From the NCBI RefSeq assembly GCF_019352175.1, contig NZ_JACBYI010000020.1, positions 1 to 64,000 on the forward strand: a DNA stretch of 64,000 nucleotides. Reading direction: 5' to 3'. The stretch is from Paenibacillus sp. S150. GTDB taxonomy: Bacteria > Bacillota > Bacilli > Paenibacillales > Paenibacillaceae. Under the pieces are notes generated by a model. It did not search any database and was not told where the DNA came from. It saw nothing but the letters and a program-made list of their open reading frames with translations. Each line of letters starts with the position of its first letter. Position 1 is the stretch's first letter. The position numbers and the translations under genes are program-made. This document shows positions 1-6,749 of the stretch, in pieces.

Positions 1-30
1 CAAACCGACGTATTTTATGGTATTCTTCAT
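1..30 (-). CDS. Partial IS110-family-like transposase, N-terminus only
   Basis: An ATG read leftward from position 30 gives ten residues, MKNTIKYVGL, before the window edge. A strong ribosome binding site (AAAGGAG on the minus strand, 45-39) lies 8 nt upstream, so a real start is well supported. The residues match the way many IS110-family transposases begin (a KYVGLD-type first strand of the RuvC-like DEDD domain). That is recalled family knowledge applied to very few residues, so the family call is an inference. The long untranslated stretch upstream also fits IS110 elements. In B. subtilis this position, just before ylqG, is occupied by rnhB. Confidence 0.45.
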   Translation of the reverse strand, partial: MKNTIKYVGL

Positions 31-200
31 AGTAACAGCTCCTTTCGCATGTAGCTCTGAAATGGTTTCCACTTCCATTTTAACCTACGGTGTGCGAACA
101 GGGGCTGCCTTTCGTTCATCATAACTTAGCTTATCGAGAGCGGGATATTCAACCTATTTAATTGTACTTTTTCCACTTGTTTTGAAGCAAGAGGGGCTGC
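1..200 (-). mobile_element. Possible IS110-type element end with candidate bridge-RNA region
   Basis: On the minus strand the stretch from about 200 down to 31 is non-coding and leads into the partial transposase. It contains a small hairpin at 60-80 (AAATGG, nine-base loop, CCATTT) and a possible long-range pairing of GCTCT (about 137-141) with AGAGC (about 52-56). IS110-group elements are known to encode a structured bridge RNA in the non-coding end before the transposase. If the transposase call is right, this is where it would lie. The outer boundary cannot be located here because these elements lack clear terminal inverted repeats and the other end is outside the window. The 200 limit is approximate. 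Confidence 0.3.
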
Positions 201-601
201 AGTGTGATTTAGAAGCGTGGTGAAAAGGTGTCCGGAGAGCCGGTAGGGAACCCAAACAGCGATAGCGTCGCCTTTGTAGCCTGATTTCCCCCTACAGTGG
301 GGTTGCAAAATCCAAAAAATCCGGCTACAACAGCGGGTGGAATCCCCTACCCTGCCGTAGGAAACGACAAAATCACCACCCTTTTAGAGGGGGCCGGTTA
401 TACTCTTTTGAATACAAGATAAGCATCCGCTGAAGAAGAACCTGACTCTATCTGTGCAGGAGCATTGCTTGAGTGTTTTCTTGAGATGTCAAAAAGTATG
501 AGCTTTATAGATATCGGTAACGCATCATGGCAGCGCAAGAAAAGCGACCCTTAAGGAAAGATTCAGCGGGATCTGTGCAGGGGCATTGATAGGGACTTTT
601 C
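201..601. other. Non-coding stretch with GC-rich hairpins
   Basis: No convincing gene is seen here. Short GC-rich inverted repeats occur at 288-302 (CCCC, loop, GGGG), 335-351 (GGGT...ACCC) and 346-361 (CCTAC...GTAGG). The last two overlap and are mutually exclusive. No T-tract follows them, so they are not obvious terminators. The right half holds the first copy and the beginning of the second copy of a 37-bp direct repeat. Confidence 0.4.
450..486 (+). repeat. Imperfect 37-bp direct repeat, copy A
   Basis: Starts ATCTGTGCAGG, then GCATTG, and ends with TTTTCTT and AGA. It matches copy B at 571-607 at 30 of 37 positions without gaps, 121 bp apart. Function unknown. Confidence 0.55.
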
Positions 602-607
602 TTAAGA
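571..607 (+). repeat. Imperfect 37-bp direct repeat, copy B
   Basis: Second copy of the repeat at 450-486. Its last bases (CTTAAGA) overlap the -35-like part of the SigD-type promoter in front of the FliK-like gene. Copy A has no such promoter after it. Confidence 0.55.
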
Positions 608-628
608 ATCCCCCTAAATTGCCGATAT
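602..628 (+). promoter_or_regulatory. SigD-type (flagellar sigma) promoter
   Basis: TTAA at 602-605, a 15-bp spacer, then GCCGATAT at 621-628. The known SigD consensus is TAAA-N15-GCCGATAT, so the -10 is exact, the spacing is exact and the -35 matches 3 of 4. Transcription would begin near 636, shortly before the Shine-Dalgarno sequence of the FliK-like gene. That fits a flagellar regulon gene. Confidence 0.65.
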
Positions 629-662
629 AAATAGAAAGATGGACACGAAGGAGGGGAACGGG

Positions 663-2630
663 ATGAATATAGGATCTCTGATTCGTGGATTGCTTGGGGA
701 CAACAAGCCGGGCGAGCCCAAGGCTGTGGAACTCAAGGAAGGCCAGGTTGTCCGTGGTGTGGTGCTTAGCGTATCGGATTCGGGCAAGGAGGCGGTGGTG
801 CAAATTCAAGGCACACCGGTCCGTGCGGAGCTGGAAACGCCGTTGCAGCCCGGGCAAACGCTGAATCTGCAGGTTGCTCCTCCGGGAGAAAACGGCCTGC
901 CTGTATTGAAGGCGGTCCCCTCCGGTGAAGCGGCATTGGGTTCGCCGCAAAGTATGGCTGAAGCGCTGAAAGCATTGGGGCTTACAGATTCCAAGGCAGG
1001 CAAGGAAATTCTTCAGGCCATGGTGTCCGGCGGTGTAGCGCTCACCAAAGAGACTGCGGCAAAGCTGGATGCCGTGATGAATGCCAAACCGCCGAATGTT
1101 TCTGCAGCGGAATGGCTGGAGGCGGCTGTAATCTCGGTAAAACGGGGCTTGCCGGTCACGGCAGAGAGTGTGAAGGGCTTGCAGCAGGCGGTGTTTGGTC
1201 CTAAGCTGCATCAGCTGGTGGCCGAGCTGGAGACGGCAATCGGTCTTTGGGCGCAACAGGAGAATGAAGCGGCAGGCGGCAATTCTGTGCCTAAGGCTTC
1301 GGGTCAGCCTGCTGCTGCGGCACCGGGAGCTTTGGCTCCGGGAGGAGGCGCTGTGAACGGGAATGCTTCGGCTCCCGCAGCTCCGGCGGCAGGCCAAGAG
1401 AATGCTCCTGGTGCAGACAGCACGAACGCAGCGCGGTTGACGTCAGCGCAGGCCGGGTCCCCGGCTGGCGGCGGCAGTGCTGAACCGCCCGGAACAATGC
1501 GTCCTGCCGGCACGGGGAAGGCAGAGCAGCCTGCGGGGAATGCGCCTGCAGCCATGGCCGGCAATGCAGCTGCCGAAGCAGAGGGACCGGAGGCCGCTTC
1601 AGCAGGCAAGGCTGTGCCGGCTGCCTCGCCGCTGCCGGCGCATGAAGGCGCGGCAGGGCGTCCCGGCGCGCAGCCGGAACGCAGCACAGGGCCGGCTGCA
1701 GAAGGCGCTGCCGCCGGCCAAGGAGCCGCCACTCCGCCGGCGGCTCCTGCCGGGACCGCCCTGCTGGCGAAGCTGCAGGGCGTGCTCACCGAGCTGCGCG
1801 GCACGCTGCCGCAGCTTACCGCGTCCCCGCCCGCTGACGCGGCGGGGGCAGAGCCGGCCCCCGCGCCTGCCGGGCAGCGCGGGGACAAGCCGTCTGCGGC
1901 TGCGGCGCAGCAGACGGGTGCAGCAGCCGCCCCCGACACGGAGTCGTGGGTGGGGCGGCTGCTGAAGCTGCTCGGTGCGGAGCACGAGCAGCAGGCGGTT
2001 CGCGGCGGCGGGAATGCCGCCGCTGAGGCCCGGGCCTCAGCGCTGCCGCAGGCGGGTGCGGCTGGCGGCGGGGATGCGGCCGCCGATACGCTCAAAGGCG
2101 TGCTGCTGCAGGTGCTGGGCAGCAGCGAGGCGCCGCCCGCGGTCAGGGAAGCCGCGGGCCAGCTGGTGCAGCAGCTGACGGGGCAGCAGCTGCTCCTGAA
2201 CACGGACCGCACCGCTCCGTTCGCCCAGGTGACCTTGTTCCTGCCGCTCCGGGGGCCGGATGGACAGGAGACGGCTTCCGTCCATATCCAGTCGAGGCGG
2301 GGCCGCAAAGGAGAGCTGGACGCGGCGAACTGCCGCTTATGGTTTGACCTGGATATGAAGCAGCTGGGACAGACGCTGGTAGATGTGCAGGTGGTCGACC
2401 GGATAGTCAGCCTGAAGCTGCATAACGATACGCCGTGGGTTCTGGAGCTGCTGGAGGAACGCAAGGATGAGATTGAAGCGGCAGTGGAATCGATAGGCTA
2501 TCAGCTGCTCAGCCTGAGAACCGAACCCCTGCCGCAGCCAAACGCGGCTTCTGCTTCCATTGCGGGCAGTGCGGGCAAGCTGGCGGATTATGTTCCGGAT
2601 TCCTACAAAGGAGTGGATTACCGCATATGA
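663..2630 (+). CDS. YlqG-like protein with FliK-type hook-length-control C-terminal domain
   Basis: This 655-residue protein has three parts. The N-terminal 60 residues form a beta-rich OB-like segment (LKEGQVVRGVVLSV). Residues about 210-475 are a very Ala/Pro/Gly/Gln-rich low-complexity region. A C-terminal domain at about 500-630 (QVTLFLPL, VHIQSRRG, WVLELLEERKDEI) resembles the Flg_hook domain of FliK. The ATG at 663 follows AGGAGGGGAA at ideal distance; an in-frame ATG at 639 lacks a ribosome site. Position before ylqH matches B. subtilis ylqG. A SigD-type promoter precedes it. The role is probably in flagellar export or hook-length control, distinct from the fliK at 24990. The long linker is encoded by GC-richer DNA than the neighbours. 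Confidence 0.8.
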   Translation: MNIGSLIRGLLGDNKPGEPKAVELKEGQVVRGVVLSVSDSGKEAVVQIQGTPVRAELETPLQPGQTLNLQVAPPGENGLPVLKAVPSGEAALGSPQSMAEALKALGLTDSKAGKEILQAMVSGGVALTKETAAKLDAVMNAKPPNVSAAEWLEAAVISVKRGLPVTAESVKGLQQAVFGPKLHQLVAELETAIGLWAQQENEAAGGNSVPKASGQPAAAAPGALAPGGGAVNGNASAPAAPAAGQENAPGADSTNAARLTSAQAGSPAGGGSAEPPGTMRPAGTGKAEQPAGNAPAAMAGNAAAEAEGPEAASAGKAVPAASPLPAHEGAAGRPGAQPERSTGPAAEGAAAGQGAATPPAAPAGTALLAKLQGVLTELRGTLPQLTASPPADAAGAEPAPAPAGQRGDKPSAAAAQQTGAAAAPDTESWVGRLLKLLGAEHEQQAVRGGGNAAAEARASALPQAGAAGGGDAAADTLKGVLLQVLGSSEAPPAVREAAGQLVQQLTGQQLLLNTDRTAPFAQVTLFLPLRGPDGQETASVHIQSRRGRKGELDAANCRLWFDLDMKQLGQTLVDVQVVDRIVSLKLHNDTPWVLELLEERKDEIEAAVESIGYQLLSLRTEPLPQPNAASASIAGSAGKLADYVPDSYKGVDYRI

Positions 2631-2929
2631 GCGAGCCGGACCGTGAAATTTCGCTGAACCTCAAAAAAGCGGTAGCCCTTAAGTATTCACCGGCACAGAG
2701 CGAAGCTCCGGTCGTTGTAGCCAAGGGGCAAGGTGACGTAGCCGATAAAATCCTGCAGCTGGCCAAGGACAGCGGAGTTGCGGTTCAAGAGGACGCTGCG
2801 CTGGTCGAAGTGCTGTCCAAGCTTGACCTTGACCAGCAGATTCCCCCGCAGCTGTATCAGCTGGTGGCGGAGATTCTGAGCTTTGTGTATCAGAGTGACC
2901 GCGCTGCCGGTGAACGGAGGCAGAAATGA
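2627..2929 (+). CDS. ylqH: YlqH: FlhB C-terminal-domain homologue (EscU/YscU/HrcU family)
   Basis: A 100-residue soluble protein that aligns with the cytoplasmic C-terminal part of FlhB after its cleavage site: KKAVALKYSP here against THFAVALKYD in the FlhB at 34238, followed by the VVAKGQGDVADKI and LYQLVAEILSFVY equivalents. It has no membrane segments and no NPTH autocleavage motif. It therefore looks like a stand-alone post-cleavage FlhB-CC fragment. The ATG overlaps the stop of the FliK-like gene (ATGA), which implies translational coupling. FlhB-CC partners with FliK in the substrate-specificity switch, so the FliK-like/FlhB-like pairing is suggestive. The exact role is unknown. Confidence 0.85.
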   Translation: MSEPDREISLNLKKAVALKYSPAQSEAPVVVAKGQGDVADKILQLAKDSGVAVQEDAALVEVLSKLDLDQQIPPQLYQLVAEILSFVYQSDRAAGERRQK

Positions 2930-3309
2930 GCTCCGGGCCCGAAGAAATATATACCCGCAGGCAAAAAGGGGCTGCCGGCGAAAAAGCCGCGCTCCAATAT
3001 TTGTCTGCCCGGGGCTACCGGATTGTGGACTGCAACTGGCGCTGCCGCAGCGGGGAACTGGACATTATTGCCGAGTATGGTGAAGTGCTTATTTTTGTGG
3101 AAGTCCGCAGCCGCAGTGGAAGTCCGCTCCAGGGAACCCCGGAGGAATCTGTGGATGGGCGAAAAATCCGTCAGGTGCGGGCCACAGCCCAGGTGTATAT
3201 GCACATGAAGGGCCAGCATGAGCGGAGGGTTTCTTTTGACGTCATTTCGGTGATGCTGAATGAGGACATGACTATTGCGTCTCTTGCACATATCCAGGAG
3301 GCTTTTTAG
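2926..3309 (+). CDS. yraN: YraN family protein (UPF0102), endonuclease-like fold
   Basis: A 127-residue protein starting by ATGA overlap with ylqH. It shows the family pattern: RRQKGAAGEKAALQYL, then GYRIVDCNWRCRSGELDIIAE and ILIFVEVRSR-type strands. These resemble a PD-(D/E)xK/Holliday-junction-resolvase-like core with conserved E-x-D and E-V-R/K. The length is normal for the family. Biochemical function is not established. The gene is often found near rnhB and comM/dprA in Bacillales, as here. Confidence 0.88.
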   Translation: MSSGPEEIYTRRQKGAAGEKAALQYLSARGYRIVDCNWRCRSGELDIIAEYGEVLIFVEVRSRSGSPLQGTPEESVDGRKIRQVRATAQVYMHMKGQHERRVSFDVISVMLNEDMTIASLAHIQEAF

Positions 3310-3359
3310 AATATAGGAGTCTGTAGGTTTACACCATCAATCATCCTTCTGTTTTTGGT

Positions 3360-3399
3360 GAAGCGGATACCGTCCTTATCAGGACGGCGAAGCCGTTTC
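3360..3399 (+). other. Nested stem-loop (candidate RNA structure)
   Basis: An outer stem GAAGCGG (3360-3366) pairs with CCGTTTC (3393-3399). It encloses a perfect six-pair hairpin CCGTCC-TTATCA-GGACGG at 3370-3387, and the 3' internal loop reads CGAAG. The 3' segment is shared with a similar structure at 47739-47778. There is no T-run, so a simple terminator is unlikely. Confidence 0.35.
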
Positions 3400-3430
3400 C
3401 ACTTGAAAGATCAGAATTTATATGTTTTGG

Positions 3431-3484
3431 GGTCCCCGCAAAGTACCAGAGTCATCTTCGAAGCCAAGGCTCCACTTTGTGGGG
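3431..3484 (+). repeat. Stem-loop repeat family, copy 1
   Basis: Arms CCCCGCAAAGT (3434-3444) and ACTTTGTGGGG (3474-3484) are complementary apart from one G.T pair and are separated by 29 nt. GGGG at 3430-3433 sits directly before the left arm, so a GGGGTCCCC palindrome could compete with the main stem. Copies 2 (56794-56844) and 3 (62833-62881, inverted) share both arms and the loop length. Confidence 0.75.
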
Positions 3485-3616
3485 TTATCTTGTACATTTT
3501 ATGGCCTTATCCGACATTCAGTCTTGGCATACCCTCCCCACTATGGGTCATTTCTCCAAGGAAATGGGTAAACATTATTGTAACTTTTTAATGCCACCAT
3601 AAGGAGGGCTGTCCGA

Positions 3617-4033
3617 GTGAGAAATCAACCGTTCGATATACAGGTTAGTTTTAGTTGCCAATATTGCGATCACAAAATCATAGTGGAACTGGGCGGAGAG
3701 CCTGTATCCGTTGTATGCTGCGACAAGTGTAACAAGACCTTTACCGTTATGCGGCCAGCCATAGCGGAGGAAATATTGATTGACTGGGAAAATGAAGCGT
3801 TATTTCAAAAAATCCGTGCCGAAAAAACCCAAAGCAGCAATAGCAGCCTGTTGTCGCTTGTGGTCCGGGTGATTGAGCTGCTGACCTGGCGTGACAAAGG
3901 CAACGGACAAGTGGAAGCGATCAAGGAGATGCGCCAATGGCTGGTAGAGCATGAGGAAGTGCCTCCGCTGGCTGAGCTGATCAAGCTGGATGCCAATAAT
4001 CAGCGCTCCGTGAAACGGAAATGGGACGGTTAA
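3617..4033 (+). CDS. Small zinc-ribbon hypothetical protein
   Basis: A 138-residue protein with a GTG start 9 nt after AAGGAGG. Residues about 11-45 contain two CxxC pairs (CQYC and CDKC) around a short beta segment, a typical zinc ribbon. The rest is mostly helical with a Trp-rich stretch (LLTWRDKGNGQVEAIKEMRQWL). I do not recognise the family. It stands alone between structured intergenic DNA and a terminator. Nucleic-acid or protein binding through the ribbon is possible but unproven. Confidence 0.7.
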   Translation: MRNQPFDIQVSFSCQYCDHKIIVELGGEPVSVVCCDKCNKTFTVMRPAIAEEILIDWENEALFQKIRAEKTQSSNSSLLSLVVRVIELLTWRDKGNGQVEAIKEMRQWLVEHEEVPPLAELIKLDANNQRSVKRKWDG

Positions 4034-4052
4034 AGGATGATGCTGGTCAACC

Positions 4053-4094
4053 AGACTCCTGGGGTCCGTCAGCGGACGCTCCGGGGTCTTTTTA
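4053..4094 (+). terminator. Rho-independent terminator after the zinc-ribbon gene
   Basis: AGACTCC (4053-4059) pairs with GGGGTCT (4083-4089). Inside, GTCCG-TCAG-CGGAC forms a second stem. A run of T follows from 4089. Confidence 0.75.
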
Positions 4095-4118
4095 CAGGTT
4101 ATGAGAGGGGGGAAGGAC

Positions 4119-4628
4119 ATGTCAAATGTATTTTTTACCTCGGATCACCATTTTGGGCATAAGCTGATTATTGATTTTGAATCCCGCCCTTTCAGCAGTG
4201 CGGAAGAGATGGACAGGGTAATGGCCGAAAAGTGGAATTCCGTGGTCGGGAAGGAGGACACCGTGTTTCATTTGGGGGATTTTTCTTTCTTGAAGCTGGA
4301 CAGCACACGGCAGATCGTGTCCGCCCTGAATGGCTATAAAATTCTGATTCTCGGCAATCATGACCGCAGCCGCGGCCGGAGCTGGTGGCTGGAAGCCGGT
4401 TTTGATGAGGTGAGTGAGTATCCTCTGGTCTATAAGGATTTCTTTTTTCTGTCCCATGAACCGATGTATATGAACAGGCATATGCCATACATAAATGTGC
4501 ACGGCCATATCCATGGGCAAAAGTACGAGGGGAAAAATCATTTTAACATTTGCGTAGAGCACTGGGACTATATGCCTTTAGCTTTTACTCAGATCCGTGA
4601 TTTGGTTGCGGCGGATGAGGAAGGATAA
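4119..4628 (+). CDS. Calcineurin-like metallophosphoesterase
   Basis: A 169-residue protein with the standard two-metal phosphoesterase motifs in order: SDHHFGH near residue 8, HLGDFS near 51, GNHDRSRGR near 84, LSHEP near 115 and NVHGHIHG near 128. Substrate is unknown. Small stand-alone members of this kind act on phosphodiesters or phosphomonoesters in the cytoplasm. The ATG at 4119 follows GAGGGGGGAAGG; an upstream in-frame ATG at 4101 would lie before that ribosome site. It is expressed separately from the gene before it, since a terminator intervenes. Confidence 0.85.
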   Translation: MSNVFFTSDHHFGHKLIIDFESRPFSSAEEMDRVMAEKWNSVVGKEDTVFHLGDFSFLKLDSTRQIVSALNGYKILILGNHDRSRGRSWWLEAGFDEVSEYPLVYKDFFFLSHEPMYMNRHMPYINVHGHIHGQKYEGKNHFNICVEHWDYMPLAFTQIRDLVAADEEG

Positions 4629-4700
4629 CGGATTTTCATCACTGCAGGCTTGCCTATATGTGAAGGTGTGAAGAAGCTGCCGCTTCTAAATCTAAAGTTC

Positions 4701-4730
4701 TTGATTATAGTCCGGTGAACTAGGTATACT
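4701..4730 (+). promoter_or_regulatory. SigA-type promoter for comM
   Basis: TTGATT (4701-4706), 18-bp spacer, TATACT (4725-4730), about 100 bp before the comM start. A small perfect hairpin AGAAGC-TGCC-GCTTCT (4672-4687) lies just upstream. Confidence 0.5.
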
Positions 4731-4828
4731 TAGGATAATAGAACCGCTGGAAATTGAGGAAGCACCCTTTTTCTTGAAGCAAGTCCGCCCGGCGAGGGCG
4801 CATTTCAGGAGAAGAGGTGTTTTTTGTT

Positions 4829-6598
4829 ATGTACGGAAAAATGAACAGCGCCTGCCTGTACGGCATTGAGGGCGTTATGATTGGTGTGGAGATCGACCTG
4901 GCCAACGGCCTTCCCCAGACAAACATCATCGGGCTGCCTGATTCAGCCATAAGGGAAGCCGTGGAAAGGGTGCGTGCTGCCGTCAAGAATTGCGGCTACC
5001 GTTACCCGCAGCAACGGGTCACGATTAATCTGGCTCCGGCTGATTTGCGCAAAGAGGGTTCTGCTTTCGATCTGGCGATTGCCCTTGGTATTCTGACCAC
5101 AAGCGGACAACTGGTCATGCCTGAAGCGGATAAGCTGCTATTAATCGGCGAGCTGGCGCTGGATGGGAGTCTGCGGCCGGTTACAGGAGTGCTGCCGATG
5201 GTTGAAGCGGCCCGCCGGGCCGGCCTGAAGGCTGTGCTGGTACCGGCGGGCAATGCTGCTGAAGCGGCGTTGATCAGCGGGATGGCTGTGTATGCCGCGG
5301 AGCATTTGCGGCAGCTGCCGCAGCAGGAAGAAGAAGGGGGGGCTTTGGCGGCTGTCGGCAGACGAAAGCGGCCAAGGGCAGACCCGGATCGGGCTGACCT
5401 GGAAGAAATTGGGCCTTTTCCGGAAGAAGCCCGGAAGGCAGCGGCTCCGCCATTTTCTATACAGTCACCCTCCGCGCAGCCGGAAGAGCTGGCTTTTCCT
5501 GTGACTGTCAGCACCGGACCGCCAGTGCAGGAACGTCCTCCGGTTATTCTGCTTTCTTTGGAGCATCTGAGGTACATGCCTGAATATCAGGATAAGAATA
5601 CAGGCGGCTCTGCAGAAAATACGATGATGGAGGATTACAGCGATGTGCTGGGGCAGAATCATGTGAAGCGGGCACTGGTGATTGCAGCCGCAGGCATGCA
5701 CAATATTATTCTGATGGGTCCGCCGGGAACCGGGAAGACCATGCTGATTAAGCGGCTCCCAGGAATACTTCCGGAGCTTAGCGACAGTGAGTCGCTGGAG
5801 GTGACCCAAATCTTCAGCGCTGCGGGCAAGCTGAAGGATGCCCGCAGCGGTTTGCTGCGCAGCCGTCCCTTTCGCTCCCCGCATCATACTATCTCTGCGG
5901 CAGGGTTGCTTGGAGGCGGAGGGATTCCGAGGCCGGGGGAGGTAAGCCTGGCACACCGCGGCATTCTCTTTCTGGATGAGCTGCCCGAGTTCTCCCGCAA
6001 TGTCCTTGAGGTACTGCGCCAGCCGCTTGAGGACGGCGCAGTCACGATCAGCCGCGCCCGGGCCGCATTTACGTTCCCGGCGCAATTTTTGCTTGCATGT
6101 TCGATGAATCCGTGCAGCTGCGGGTATTTGGGGAGCGGAGGATTGCAGCAGAGATGTACCTGCAGTCCGGCAAAAATCGCGCAGTACCGCGGCAAAATCT
6201 CCGGCCCGCTGCTGGACCGGATTGATATGCAGGTGGATGTTCCCCGTCCAAGAGACTGGAATGAGCAGGAGGCTTCCTTATCTTCGGCCGAGATGCGCGC
6301 AGAGGTGCTGAAGGTCCAGGCCCTTCAGGCGGAACGCTACAAGAACCTGCCGATCTCCTGGAACAGCGAGCTTTCGGGCGCTGCTCTCCGCCGCTACGCA
6401 GGACTGCGGAAAGACGGCAGAGAGCTGCTGGGCGATATTCTGGAAAGCCTAGGCCTGAGCATGCGGGCCCATGACCGGATCATCAAGCTGGCCCGTACCA
6501 TCGCCGATCTTGAATCGGCGCCCGACATTACCTCTGCTCATCTGGCAGAGGCTGTGCAATACCGGAATCTGGACCGTCAGGTTCTGGCAGAGGAGTAA
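4829..6598 (+). CDS. comM: ComM/YifB family AAA+ ATPase (Mg-chelatase-like)
   Basis: A 589-residue protein. Residues 1-165 form the ChlI-like N-terminal domain typical of YifB (MYGKMNSACLYGIEG, NIIGLPDSAIREAVERV). A variable linker follows at about 170-260. The AAA+ core has Walker A GPPGTGKTMLIK near 295, Walker B ILFLDELPEF near 380 and a cysteine cluster (CSMNPCSCGYLG...CTC). The C-terminal domain resembles the Mg-chelatase lid. In Gram-negative bacteria ComM is a hexameric branch-migration helicase aiding natural transformation; the Firmicute role is less clear. dprA lies 4 kb downstream. The ATG at 4829 was preferred to a GTG at 4817 because of the family N-terminus and spacing to GAGAAGAGG. 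Confidence 0.9.
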   Translation: MYGKMNSACLYGIEGVMIGVEIDLANGLPQTNIIGLPDSAIREAVERVRAAVKNCGYRYPQQRVTINLAPADLRKEGSAFDLAIALGILTTSGQLVMPEADKLLLIGELALDGSLRPVTGVLPMVEAARRAGLKAVLVPAGNAAEAALISGMAVYAAEHLRQLPQQEEEGGALAAVGRRKRPRADPDRADLEEIGPFPEEARKAAAPPFSIQSPSAQPEELAFPVTVSTGPPVQERPPVILLSLEHLRYMPEYQDKNTGGSAENTMMEDYSDVLGQNHVKRALVIAAAGMHNIILMGPPGTGKTMLIKRLPGILPELSDSESLEVTQIFSAAGKLKDARSGLLRSRPFRSPHHTISAAGLLGGGGIPRPGEVSLAHRGILFLDELPEFSRNVLEVLRQPLEDGAVTISRARAAFTFPAQFLLACSMNPCSCGYLGSGGLQQRCTCSPAKIAQYRGKISGPLLDRIDMQVDVPRPRDWNEQEASLSSAEMRAEVLKVQALQAERYKNLPISWNSELSGAALRRYAGLRKDGRELLGDILESLGLSMRAHDRIIKLARTIADLESAPDITSAHLAEAVQYRNLDRQVLAEE

Positions 6599-6694
6599 GG
6601 AGCATCCCGCAGCAAATATGGACACGCTCAAATATTTTTTATGGATGATAATGCGGCAACTGAGCGGACATGCAGTGTCGTTACACCCAAACAA

Positions 6695-6716
6695 GCCGCC
6701 CGGGAAGCGGGACGGC
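6695..6716 (-). terminator. Hairpin terminator downstream of ohr
   Basis: Read on the minus strand: GCCG, one bulged T, CCCG, five-base loop, CGGG, CGGC, then TTGTTTGGG. It lies between the converging comM and ohr genes and could serve either strand. The T-rich tail favours ohr. Confidence 0.5.
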
Positions 6717-6749
6717 CTGTGCTAGGTTAACGGGATGTGCAGAGCTTGC

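Larger units (their letters stand above)
3310..3616. other. 307-bp intergenic stretch with two structured elements
   Basis: No supported gene. It holds a nested stem-loop at 3360-3399 and copy 1 of the three-copy CCCCGCAAAGT...ACTTTGTGGGG stem-loop family at 3431-3484. A + frame of 78 codons at 3355-3591 spans both structures, has no ribosome site and resembles no protein I know. Confidence 0.6.

Noticed and set aside
126..308. 60-codon minus-strand frame near the left edge
   Set aside because: It has no good ribosome site and lies in the candidate non-coding end of the insertion element.
525..1397. 290-codon open frame on the minus strand and other long frames opposite the FliK-like gene
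   Set aside because: They lie opposite a well-supported gene, are rich in Arg/Leu/His/Gln as expected of antisense frames in GC-rich DNA, and lack ribosome sites.
3355..3591. 78-codon + frame after yraN
   Set aside because: It spans two hairpin structures, has no ribosome site and no similarity to known proteins.
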